Below are positions 17,006-24,322 of a stretch of DNA of 27,860 nt, piece by piece. Each line of letters starts with the position of its first letter. The first letter of the stretch is position 1. Made by a program: the position numbers and the translations under genes. Location of the stretch: positions 1 to 27,860 of IMG/VR virus record IMGVR_UViG_3300017950_000047. One strand, 5' to 3'. The notes under the pieces were generated by a model. That model saw only the letters and a program-made list of their open reading frames with translations. It was not told the origin of the DNA and ran no database searches. Source of the stretch: a virus.

Positions 17006-17455
17006 ATGTTTGATACAAGATTCAATATTGGCAATATTGGTGAAGAAGTAGTTAATAACTTTTTTATTAATGCTATTAGATCAAAAGATTGGTATGATTC
17101 TAAAAAAGATGGTTGTATTGGTGATATGACTTATGAAGTGAAAACTTTTCGTCTTAATAATAAAACAAAAAGTTTTTGGGTTGGACAGAATAAAACACAA
17201 ACCATGTGGAACAAATTGGATAATGTAGATTTACTATTTTTTATAAAAATTCCAGAATCTAAAAATGAAAAATCTATATTATATTTAAGTACAGATCATA
17301 AAAACTCTTGGAAAATGTTTTATAAAAATGATGGAACACCATGCAGAGGATATATGCTAAATAAGTGTTTACCTTTAACTGAAATTAGTATAGAATTATC
17401 TAATATTCTGCTAGAAAACTCAAAAAGTATATCTAATCATAGGAGATTCTCATAA
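17006..17455 (+). CDS. PD-(D/E)XK-like nuclease candidate
   Basis: This 149-residue protein has a helix with a conserved Glu near the start (NIGEEVVNNFF, 10-20) followed by KKDGCIGDMTYEVKT (33-47), where D40 and E44-x-K46 fit the PD-(D/E)XK core: an acidic residue, then E-x-K on the next strand. A following FWVGQNKTQ and DLLFFIKIP fit further core strands. The fold is used by restriction, repair and resolving nucleases; which role applies here is unknown. It starts 2 bases after the MazG-like gene and ends in a TAATG overlap with the next one. Confidence 0.5.
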   Translation: MFDTRFNIGNIGEEVVNNFFINAIRSKDWYDSKKDGCIGDMTYEVKTFRLNNKTKSFWVGQNKTQTMWNKLDNVDLLFFIKIPESKNEKSILYLSTDHKNSWKMFYKNDGTPCRGYMLNKCLPLTEISIELSNILLENSKSISNHRRFS

Positions 17456-17799
17456 TGAGTGAAAAAGAATCAGTAAAAGTTCTTCAAGAGTGTATTGATT
17501 TACAGCTTAAGAAATCAAATGATTATCAGAATCCTAATTCTGTTATTAGACAGGCTGATTATTACCCAAATGGTTGCTTGACAATTCTTGATACCATGCA
17601 TGGCAAAATTCTTAGAATGCGATCGGTAATGGACGCAATGGTTAATGATCCAGATTATAAGCCAAACTTTGAATCACTAGAAGATTCTGCAAAAGATCTT
17701 GTAAACTATGCTTCATTCTTTGTTTCTTACTCTCGTGGTAAGATTGATGGCCAAAATACAGATCGTGATTTCTTGAATAGAAAGATAAAGAATGTTTAA
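17455..17799 (+). CDS. DUF1599-type (nucleotide modification associated) protein
   Basis: This 114-residue helical protein carries the pattern of the family formerly called DUF1599, noted in base-modification gene clusters: KKSNDY (19-24), a central TMHGKILRMRS (47-57) and ESLEDSAKDLVNYASFF (73-89). These resemble the acidic helices of all-alpha NTP pyrophosphatases. Position between nucleotide enzymes supports a role in the nucleotide pool. It overlaps the start of the thymidylate-synthase-family gene by 8 bases, implying co-translation. Confidence 0.65.
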   Translation: MSEKESVKVLQECIDLQLKKSNDYQNPNSVIRQADYYPNGCLTILDTMHGKILRMRSVMDAMVNDPDYKPNFESLEDSAKDLVNYASFFVSYSRGKIDGQNTDRDFLNRKIKNV

Positions 17800-18448
17800 T
17801 AGAAATACAGTTGCTGATATTCGAGAAGAATTCAAAAGACTTCTTGATGAGAAGCAGTTTGTTACAGATAAAAGTGGTGTTAAGATAGTTGAAATACCTA
17901 ATGCTTCTTTTATTGCTAATGAATCATGTATTTTTGGTACAGTTAATTATGATTATGTTTTACGTGAATTAAGTTGGTATTATTCAGAATCATTGAATGT
18001 AAATGATATTCCAGGCGGTCCTCCAGCAGTTTGGAAACTAGTTGCTGATAAAGATGGATATATTAATTCCAATTATGGTTGGTGTATTTTTTCTCCAGAA
18101 AATTTTAGTCAGTATGATAAAGTTTTAAATGAACTTAAAACTTCACCAGAATCTCGCCGAGCAATTATGATTTATACTCGTCCAACTATGTGGTATGATT
18201 ATAATGATAATGGTCGTTCAGATTTTATGTGTACAAATGCTGTTCAGTATATGATTAGAAATAATAAACTTCAAACAATTGTTCAAATGAGATCCAATGA
18301 TGTTATCTTTGGATATAAAAATGATTTTGCCTGGCAAAATCAAATACATGAAAAACTTGCAGACGATCTTAATATTGAATATGGCGATATTCATTGGAAT
18401 GTTGGTTCTTTACATGTTTATGAAAAACACTTTCATTTGGTAAAATAA
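17792..18448 (+). CDS. dCMP hydroxymethylase/methylase (thymidylate synthase family)
   Basis: This folate-dependent enzyme has 218 residues, shorter than T4 gp42 (246). The nucleophile is Cys147 (DFMCTNAVQ), the phosphate-binding part is QMRSNDVIFG (165-174), and LHVY (207-210) matches the HxY that holds the deoxyribose. Lining up R167-S-N-D with E. coli ThyA R166-S-C-D places D178 at the position of Asn177, the residue that selects dUMP. T4 dCMP hydroxymethylase also has Asp here, so this enzyme should use dCMP and make 5-hydroxymethyl- or 5-methyl-dCMP. The next gene is dCMP deaminase, joined by TAATG. Confidence 0.78.
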   Translation: MFNRNTVADIREEFKRLLDEKQFVTDKSGVKIVEIPNASFIANESCIFGTVNYDYVLRELSWYYSESLNVNDIPGGPPAVWKLVADKDGYINSNYGWCIFSPENFSQYDKVLNELKTSPESRRAIMIYTRPTMWYDYNDNGRSDFMCTNAVQYMIRNNKLQTIVQMRSNDVIFGYKNDFAWQNQIHEKLADDLNIEYGDIHWNVGSLHVYEKHFHLVK

Positions 18449-18912
18449 TGCGAATAGGTTCAAGACCCATACATAAATGGGATTATCGATATTTGGAAAT
18501 GGCTCAATTGATTTCTACATGGTCAAAAGATCCAAGTACAAAAGTGGGTTCTATAGTTGTTGGATCAAAAGGTCAAATATTAACCCAAGGATATAATGGG
18601 TTACCAAGAGGAATTCAAGATTCAAATGAAAGATTAAATGATAGACCAACAAAACTAAAATATGTAGTTCATTCAGAAATGAATTGCATATACAATGCCA
18701 GCTATAATGGAGTTTCATTGGAAAATTCTACTTTATATGTTTATGGTCTTCCTGTATGTTCCGAATGTGCTAAAGGCGTTATTCAAGTAGGAATAAAAAG
18801 AGTAATTATGTGTTATCCATCTAGTATTGATGATAGATGGAGAAATTCTTTTGAAGATACGGCTAATATGTTTGATGAAGCTGGAGTGAAATTTAATAAT
18901 TATGAAAAGTAA
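18448..18912 (+). CDS. cd: dCMP deaminase
   Basis: This zinc enzyme converts dCMP to dUMP, feeding thymidine nucleotide synthesis. It has 154 residues (T4 Cd is longer). Zinc ligands and catalytic Glu are in HSEMN (H75, E77) and PVCSEC (C104, C107); the substrate-side DPSTKVGSIVV (28-38) and GYNGLPRG (48-55) are typical. It would compete with the upstream dCMP-modifying enzyme, balancing modified cytosine against thymine as in T4. ATG 18448 shares its A with the preceding stop. Confidence 0.9.
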   Translation: MRIGSRPIHKWDYRYLEMAQLISTWSKDPSTKVGSIVVGSKGQILTQGYNGLPRGIQDSNERLNDRPTKLKYVVHSEMNCIYNASYNGVSLENSTLYVYGLPVCSECAKGVIQVGIKRVIMCYPSSIDDRWRNSFEDTANMFDEAGVKFNNYEK

Positions 18913-18917
18913 ATCAC

Positions 18918-18950
18918 TAAATACACTGAGAGCTACTCTGGGCCCCCAGT
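18918..18950 (+). repeat. Repeat copy A upstream of inositol-phosphate synthase
   Basis: TAAATACACTG followed 17 bases later by CCCCAGT recurs, with the same spacing give or take two bases, at 20181-20211. The first 11 bases are identical and the right ends both read CTGG...CCCCAGT. Copy A can form short hairpins (CTGGG/CCCAG, 18939-18949; AGAG/CTCT). The gap 18913-18995 also holds CTAAATA (18917-18923), similar to late promoter cores of cyanophage-type T4 relatives, but no clear T-tract. Confidence 0.5.
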
Positions 18951-18995
18951 CAAATTTCTCTCATTAAAAAACTGATATAAAAGAAAGGGTAAAAA

Positions 18996-20144
18996 ATGAA
19001 TAATATTCGTGTAGCCATTGTTGGCGTTGGTAACTGTGCAAAATCTCTAGTTGAAGGTGTTGCACTATATAGTGCAACTTCACGTGTTGATGGGCTTGCA
19101 TTTGAAAATATTGGAGGCTATAAGGCTGAAAATATTGAATTTGTTTTGGCATATGACATTGATACTCGCAAAGTTGGTAGAAAGCTTGCTGATGCTATTT
19201 TTGCAAAGCCAAATTGCGCAATGGATTTTGAAGTATCACGTCAAAATATTGAAAAAGTTTGTTCAAATACCATAGTGAAGCGTGGTGCTTTGTATGATGG
19301 TGTTGCACCACACATGCTTAATATGCCAGAAGATGAATCTTTTAGAGTAACAAAAGATCCTGAACCATCCAAGGAAGAAATTATTAAAAATCTTCGTGAT
19401 AATAAGGTTGATGTTCTTCTTAATTACTTACCAGTTGGATCAGAAACTGCTACTCGTTTTTACATTGAAGCATGCATTGAAGCAAAGGTTCCTTTTGTCA
19501 ATTGTATTCCAGTATTCATTGTTTCAGACCCATATTGGGAAAAAAGACTAATTGAAGCAGGAATTCCTGCAATTGGCGATGATATGAGAAGCCAGCTTGG
19601 TGCTAGTGTTATGTCACAGGCATTGCAGGAACTATTCTTTAATCGTGGTATGAAAGTAAAGTTCCATGAACAAACAAATCATGGTGGTAATACTGATTTT
19701 CTTAATATGATGGATCAGAGTCGACTTGCTAGCAAAAAGATTTCTAAGGAAAATGTAATTAGATCACAAAATGATATTCGTGGAATCCCGGTTCCAAAGA
19801 ATGGCATTTATGCTGGACCATCAAGCTATATTCCTTATCATCAGGATAATAAGATTGCACATTTTAGAATTGAAGCTGAAGGATTTGGTGGCGCGCCAGT
19901 AATTTTTGATGCCCGTTTATCAGTACAAGATTCACCCAATTCTGCTGGTGTTGTTATTGATGCTATTAGATATCTTCAGGTTGCTAAAGAACTAGGACTT
20001 GTTGGTTCTCTACGTGGACCTTCAGCAGCTACACAAAAGACTCCACCAACACAGATGATGATTCAAGATGCATATGAAGAATGCAAGGCTTTAGCAGAAA
20101 GGCGGATTACCGAAACTGTAAGGAATCATAATATCCATGATTAA
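18996..20144 (+). CDS. ino1: myo-Inositol-1-phosphate synthase
   Basis: This NAD-dependent enzyme turns glucose 6-phosphate into inositol phosphate, the only de novo route to inositol. It has 382 residues, the size of bacterial and archaeal forms. The Rossmann motif VAIVGVGNCAKSLVEG is at 6-21. The core LPVGSETATRFYIEA, VPFVNCIPVFIVSDP, GDDMRSQLGAS and NHGGNTDFLNMMDQSRLASK blocks match the family, including Lys residues of the SKKISK active-site segment. It is intact and preceded by AAAGGG. Such a gene is unusual in a phage. The next gene, a HAD hydrolase, overlaps it by 8 bases and could dephosphorylate the product. The product may feed an inositol-containing lipid, a glycan or a DNA modification; none is proven. 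Confidence 0.9.
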   Translation: MNNIRVAIVGVGNCAKSLVEGVALYSATSRVDGLAFENIGGYKAENIEFVLAYDIDTRKVGRKLADAIFAKPNCAMDFEVSRQNIEKVCSNTIVKRGALYDGVAPHMLNMPEDESFRVTKDPEPSKEEIIKNLRDNKVDVLLNYLPVGSETATRFYIEACIEAKVPFVNCIPVFIVSDPYWEKRLIEAGIPAIGDDMRSQLGASVMSQALQELFFNRGMKVKFHEQTNHGGNTDFLNMMDQSRLASKKISKENVIRSQNDIRGIPVPKNGIYAGPSSYIPYHQDNKIAHFRIEAEGFGGAPVIFDARLSVQDSPNSAGVVIDAIRYLQVAKELGLVGSLRGPSAATQKTPPTQMMIQDAYEECKALAERRITETVRNHNIHD

Positions 20145-20517
20145 TACCTTTGATATAGATGGTGTAATCTATATGGGTGATAAATACACTGGGGTCTTTC
20201 CTGGCCCCAGTGATATAATCATTACCGGTCGTTCTTTTGAAGAAAGACACTACACCGAAAAAATGCTTATGGCTAGAAATATTTCAAACCATGTGTATTA
20301 TAATAATAAAAGATTTGAAGATAAAACTAGAGAAAGTTCGGGTTTACATAAAGCTAATACTATTAGGAGTCTTTTAAATAGTGGATATGAAATTGGTATT
20401 CACTTTGAAGATGATGAAATTCAAGCACAGGTTATTAGTAATTTAATACCAGAAATTAATGTAGTTATATTAAAGCACAATCTTGTTGATAAAGAGAATG
20501 TTTGGCATGGAAAATAA
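20137..20517 (+). CDS. Small HAD-superfamily phosphatase
   Basis: This 126-residue protein has all four HAD motifs: DIDGV (6-10, nucleophile Asp6 and Asp8), TGRSFEE (30-36), Lys72 in HKANTIRS, and EDDE (91-94). No cap domain fits in this length, so it may act on a larger or exposed substrate. Its start lies inside the end of the inositol-phosphate synthase gene, which suggests coupled expression and perhaps inositol-phosphate dephosphorylation. A polynucleotide-phosphatase role is an alternative. Codons near 20190-20211 are much richer in GC than the surroundings. Confidence 0.7.
   Translation: MINTFDIDGVIYMGDKYTGVFPGPSDIIITGRSFEERHYTEKMLMARNISNHVYYNNKRFEDKTRESSGLHKANTIRSLLNSGYEIGIHFEDDEIQAQVISNLIPEINVVILKHNLVDKENVWHGK
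20181..20211 (+). repeat. Repeat copy B inside HAD gene, strong hairpin
   Basis: This is the second copy of the element at 18918-18950, lying 37 bases after the inositol-phosphate synthase stop but inside the HAD coding region. ACTGGGG (20188-20194) pairs perfectly with CCCCAGT (20205-20211) across a 10-base loop; one more C-G pair extends it. The two copies bracket the synthase gene. Confidence 0.55.
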
Positions 20518-21574
20518 TTATAATTATAATTGGTATAATTTTGATAAAGAATTAATGAAAGACTTTAATTGGTTTTTACACAAAATTAATAAAAGAGCTT
20601 GTATTAATTATGGATTTATTAAAGAAAAATATGAAGCGGTAAATCGCTTTGGACAAGAAGATTGGGGATTAGGCGAGGATGTAGAATATTTCCATCCAAC
20701 TATTACTCTTGATGATCGAATGCGTTATATTTGTCAAGTTATAGTAAAACATCCTATGAGTGAATTTAATGTTCTTGGTAATACCATTATTTCACATTTT
20801 TATGGTGCTCGTGGTGTACATCAAACTATAACAGGATCTTTAGATCCAAATAATTGTTTTGTTGATTTTGATGAAGTGGCAAATGACAATCAAGATTATA
20901 TTAAATGGTTACGAAGCACTGTAGAAAAAGAAACAAAAATTAATAAAAAGCCAGTATGGGGAACTACTGAATTGCATACGCCAATTCAGGCTGCTGCTAG
21001 AAATTATTGTAGAGAAAAATATGATAATAAAGATAGACCATTTCATACAATTGATGTTATTGAATGGGTTGCATCGTTCAAAGATAATGGAATAGCAAAA
21101 GCATTACTACATGAAGTTGATCATCTTAAAGATGCATTTAAAGCCTTAACAAAACACAAAGGTATTGGCGAATATTATGGATTTCATTGTTCAACATCAA
21201 CTAGTGTTATTCCACAAGCTAAATATCATCATGACCAAAGATTTGTAGCACCAGGACCAGGAGCCAGATATACAATTAATAAAATATGGCCAGAAGCACC
21301 AAAATCTTTATATGCTGAAGCAGTTTATTTTTTACGTGAAAATGCTGATGAAATTGGATTAACTGAAAATGTTGAATTTCATCCAGATGCATGGAATATT
21401 GATAATACCTTTACATTTCCACAAGATAGTTTAAAATATTATGGTACAGAAGTTCTTTCATGCCAGTTTGGTATATATCTACAAATACGTAATAATAAAA
21501 ATGCGTGTAATAAAAGAAAAGTTTCTAGAATAGATTCTGATACAAATAATACACTTGAAGGATTTTTATCATGA
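20507..21574 (+). CDS. HMUDK-helical / aGPT-pyrophosphorylase-like putative DNA base modification protein
   Basis: This is a 355-residue protein. Pieces matching the helical domain shared by 5-hmdU DNA kinases and alpha-glutamyl/putrescinyl-thymine pyrophosphorylases are: FNWFLHKINKR (20-30), HKGIGEYYGFHCST (217-230, a helix-hairpin-helix-like segment), FVAPGPGAR (246-254) and a C-terminal LSCQFGIYLQIRNN (317-330). These enzymes install or process hypermodified thymines in other phages. The middle (90-215) is not familiar. I chose ATG 20507; the frame also opens at TTG 20483 and ATG 20498. It ends in NTLEGFLS, a tail nearly identical to those of the next two proteins. The stop overlaps the next ATG. 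The family call is from motif memory and needs a profile search. Confidence 0.5.
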   Translation: MENNYNYNWYNFDKELMKDFNWFLHKINKRACINYGFIKEKYEAVNRFGQEDWGLGEDVEYFHPTITLDDRMRYICQVIVKHPMSEFNVLGNTIISHFYGARGVHQTITGSLDPNNCFVDFDEVANDNQDYIKWLRSTVEKETKINKKPVWGTTELHTPIQAAARNYCREKYDNKDRPFHTIDVIEWVASFKDNGIAKALLHEVDHLKDAFKALTKHKGIGEYYGFHCSTSTSVIPQAKYHHDQRFVAPGPGARYTINKIWPEAPKSLYAEAVYFLRENADEIGLTENVEFHPDAWNIDNTFTFPQDSLKYYGTEVLSCQFGIYLQIRNNKNACNKRKVSRIDSDTNNTLEGFLS

Positions 21575-22671
21575 AATGTGTAATTGCAGCTCCATTTATT
21601 CCTATATCGTCCCAATTGGCAAGTCATAGAGCCGCGCAAGGAATAATTTATGCTGATATTCTAAAACAATATCATTGTGATAATATACATGTTTCTCTTT
21701 CAAGGCCTTTAGTACAGGGTGATTCAGCTAAAGAAGAAAATAAAAAAGAGGATTTTAATAAGTATGATAGACTTTACATATATCATGGAAATGATAGAAA
21801 AGCGGATTGTACTGATTTAAATTTTTTTGGTGGAACAAAAAACTTTCCTCACGCTTATAATATAAGAAATATATCTAAATTTAAAGGTGAAGTTTATTCT
21901 CTTCATTATGATATGCCTGATTATGCTCAAATGTTAAAAAATAAACTTGATGGTCATCTTCTTCGTGAAGGAAATTTAGATAGTGTTGTAAAAGAATTTC
22001 TTGAAGTTGATATTGAAAATCTTAAAAAGATGCAAGAACGAGCAATTACATTAGAACCAATTGGTCCATGGGATAAACTTGTAATGGGTGATAGTCATGC
22101 AATATGCATGTATCGTCCAGGATGGAATGTTAACTCCGTACCATTTAAAACTTTACATGGTGCCTTAAAACAAGGACTAAATTCATTTATAAACATGTCA
22201 AATGTAAAGCATGTTGAATATTATTTTGGTAATATTGATATTAGACATCATATATGTAGATTTGAAGATATTAAGTCTACAATTAATATTCTTGTAGAAA
22301 AATATATTAATCAGGTTAATGAACTTAATATGGAAACTAAAGCCATTTATGAACTTCTTCCAATAGAAAATGAAAGTAGAAGTATTCCTAAAAGTGGATG
22401 GTATGAAAAAACTCCATTCTATGGCTCTTGGTCACAAAGAAATGATGCAAGATTATATTTTAAAGAAAAACTTATAAATATGTCCCAAGGAACTGGTATA
22501 ACTATAAAAGAATGGATAACTCCAGAATTTTATAATTCAATTGGTGAAATGGATTTTAAAGTGATGGAAAAACCCAAGTCTGTTCATCTTTCTAGGGAAT
22601 ATTACCCTTATTGGCAAGGTCTTGAATATAATAAAATTGAAAAAATAAGTTTGGAAAGCTTTTTCTCATGA
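21571..22671 (+). CDS. GDSH-motif protein, possible SGNH-type hydrolase/transferase
   Basis: This 366-residue protein is translationally coupled on both sides (ATGA overlaps). The N-terminal half is unfamiliar. From 170 it reads LVMGDSHAICMYRPGW, then TLHGALKQGLNSF (194-206) and YYFGNIDIRHHICR (217-230). GDSH with a later G-N-x-D resembles blocks I and III of the SGNH esterase/acyltransferase superfamily, with Ser175 as candidate nucleophile. It ends in ISLESFFS, the shared tail. Together with its neighbours it may add or trim a group on a modified base or sugar. A true SGNH fold is plausible rather than shown. Confidence 0.45.
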   Translation: MKCVIAAPFIPISSQLASHRAAQGIIYADILKQYHCDNIHVSLSRPLVQGDSAKEENKKEDFNKYDRLYIYHGNDRKADCTDLNFFGGTKNFPHAYNIRNISKFKGEVYSLHYDMPDYAQMLKNKLDGHLLREGNLDSVVKEFLEVDIENLKKMQERAITLEPIGPWDKLVMGDSHAICMYRPGWNVNSVPFKTLHGALKQGLNSFINMSNVKHVEYYFGNIDIRHHICRFEDIKSTINILVEKYINQVNELNMETKAIYELLPIENESRSIPKSGWYEKTPFYGSWSQRNDARLYFKEKLINMSQGTGITIKEWITPEFYNSIGEMDFKVMEKPKSVHLSREYYPYWQGLEYNKIEKISLESFFS

Positions 22672-23885
22672 AACATTCTACTATTATACCACTTATTGGC
22701 GGTGAAATTATTGCATCAAGCGATGTTTTTGGTGACAAGCCAGAATATATTTTATCATATGATGTTTTTAAACATAATGAATCACATCTTTTAAATTATT
22801 GGAATAATGAAATTCCATATTATGTATTAGATAAAGGTGATTCTGCGCCAAAAACAAAAATAGATGTGGTTTCAAGTGTTTGCCCTTGTGCAGGACTTAG
22901 TCAATATCATCATAAACCAGGTGAAGATAATCAAAATAATCAATGGATGGAAAAAACCGCAAATTATATTCTTGGTGAGGTTAAACCTAAGGTATTTTGG
23001 GGTGAAAATGCGCCAGCACTGGTTGGTAAGATTGGCGAATTCATGCTTAAAAAGCTTAGAAATATTGGTCTTCAAAATGGCTATAGTATGAGTGTATATC
23101 TTACTAAAAACATTAATCATGGTGTTCCACAATTTCGTAAAAGAACATTTTATTTTTTCTGGGATAAAAAGGAATTTGGTGAACGTTGCCCTCTTATCAA
23201 TTATTTTGCCAGACCACATAAAAAAATTGAAAATGTAATAATTGATAATGAAAGCAATTTTCAAATGGAGCCAATTAATAATAAAATTCCGTCAAAAGAT
23301 GATCCATATTATCGTTATCTACTTGAAGAAGTTCATGGTGGTGTTACTCATCGTGAATTTTTTGATATATTAGAAACAAAAAATGTTAGAGGAAATGATG
23401 TAGAATCATTAATTGAAATTGCTGGCCATGATTATAATATGGTTGGAAACTGGATGGAAAAAAATAATTATACTAGAGAAATTGAAAAGTGTAAAAGAAA
23501 ATTTATAAAATTAAAAAATAATGGTAATATAATGAGAAGAGGAACAATTGTTCCTAAAGATTATATTGGCGCCTTTGTTGGCCATTATCCAACTGTTTTA
23601 ACTCATCCATATGAAGATAGATATGTAACATATCGTGAAGCGATGAATATTATGGGGCTTCCACGTGATTTTGAACTTTTAAATCCACAAAAATCAATAA
23701 ATCATATTTGTCAAAATGTACATTATGATACATCAAAAGATATGGCAATGGAAATAAAATCAGTTTTTGCTGGTGATCGTAAATTTGTTGAAACTGACTT
23801 TATGTTCCAATCCAATTTAAATAAGACTCATGAAGATTGGTCCAATCATGGTAAGGATACAACATTAGAATCATTTTTTGCATAG
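22668..23885 (+). CDS. Divergent C5-type DNA methyltransferase
   Basis: This 405-residue protein has the motif order of cytosine-C5 methyltransferases. A motif I-like PLIGGEIIASSDVFG sits at 8-22. The catalytic loop reads SVCPCAGLSQY (70-80), with Cys74 in PCxxxS. Motif VI appears as ENAP (113-116) rather than ENV, motif VIII as PQFRKRTFYF (154-163), and REAMNIMGLPRDFELL followed by QNVHYDTSKDMAMEI stands for motifs IX-X. The last differs from the usual QxGNAVP. The middle 200-290 would be the target-recognition part. No restriction partner is present. It ends in TTLESFFA, the tail shared with the two upstream proteins. It may methylate DNA or, given its divergence, carry out another C5 modification. 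Confidence 0.7.
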   Translation: MKHSTIIPLIGGEIIASSDVFGDKPEYILSYDVFKHNESHLLNYWNNEIPYYVLDKGDSAPKTKIDVVSSVCPCAGLSQYHHKPGEDNQNNQWMEKTANYILGEVKPKVFWGENAPALVGKIGEFMLKKLRNIGLQNGYSMSVYLTKNINHGVPQFRKRTFYFFWDKKEFGERCPLINYFARPHKKIENVIIDNESNFQMEPINNKIPSKDDPYYRYLLEEVHGGVTHREFFDILETKNVRGNDVESLIEIAGHDYNMVGNWMEKNNYTREIEKCKRKFIKLKNNGNIMRRGTIVPKDYIGAFVGHYPTVLTHPYEDRYVTYREAMNIMGLPRDFELLNPQKSINHICQNVHYDTSKDMAMEIKSVFAGDRKFVETDFMFQSNLNKTHEDWSNHGKDTTLESFFA

Positions 23886-23897
23886 TGAAAAAATATT

Positions 23898-23926
23898 TTT
23901 ACAATGGTAATAAAATATGATATAAT
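23898..23926 (+). promoter_or_regulatory. Strong sigma70-type promoter
   Basis: TTTACA (23898-23903) and a perfect TATAAT (23921-23926) are separated by 17 bases in the 80-base gap after the methyltransferase gene. Transcription would begin near 23933, 33 bases before the next ATG, which has GAGGA as ribosome site. It likely drives the DUF3310 gene, glycosyltransferase, clamp and clamp loader early in infection. Confidence 0.82.
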
Positions 23927-23965
23927 AAAGATATATAATATAGGAAACTTTGTTATGAGGAAAAT

Positions 23966-24322
23966 ATGAGTGAAGATATTAAAGTAAATGCACACTATTC
24001 TGATGTGCAATGGAACTATGGAAAAAATGATGTTCCATACAAATACTGCGAAGATAATATAATTTCCGATTTTAAGAATTATATTGATTCAACTTATTCA
24101 GAACACTACAAGACAGAACAAGAAAGTATTGAATGCTTTGATGCATGGATTGCTCTTGGTGATTCTACTCCTACCTTTAGAAATACAGCTTTAAAATATC
24201 TTTGGCGATATGGCAAAAAGAATGGCTCAAATAAAGCCGATTTAATGAAAGCTCTTCATTACGTAATGATGTGCTTATATGTTGATCACTATAAGGAAAA
24301 AAATAATGGAACTGACATTTAA
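23966..24322 (+). CDS. DUF3310 family protein
   Basis: This 118-residue protein has the family's typical pieces: VNAHYSD near the start, ESIECFDAW (53-61) and FRNTALKYLWRYGKK (71-85) followed by a Lys-Ala helix. Members are common in phages and are often labelled nucleotide kinases or SaV-like, but the sequence has no Walker A, so kinase activity is doubtful. It is the first gene after a strong promoter. Its last 17 bases overlap the glycosyltransferase start. Confidence 0.75.
   Translation: MSEDIKVNAHYSDVQWNYGKNDVPYKYCEDNIISDFKNYIDSTYSEHYKTEQESIECFDAWIALGDSTPTFRNTALKYLWRYGKKNGSNKADLMKALHYVMMCLYVDHYKEKNNGTDI

Noticed and set aside
18939-18960. CTGGG/CCCAG hairpin as a terminator after dCMP deaminase
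   Set aside because: The loop is only a few bases and no run of T follows; kept only as part of a repeat element.
20180-20186. ATAAATA resembling a late promoter in the HAD gene
   Set aside because: It encodes conserved-looking DKYTG residues and no gene starts at a suitable distance downstream.
22872-23264. Long minus-strand frame of 130 residues opposite the methyltransferase gene
   Set aside because: It covers conserved methyltransferase motifs, has Phe/Ile/Lys-rich low-complexity content typical of AT-rich antisense frames, and no ribosome site.
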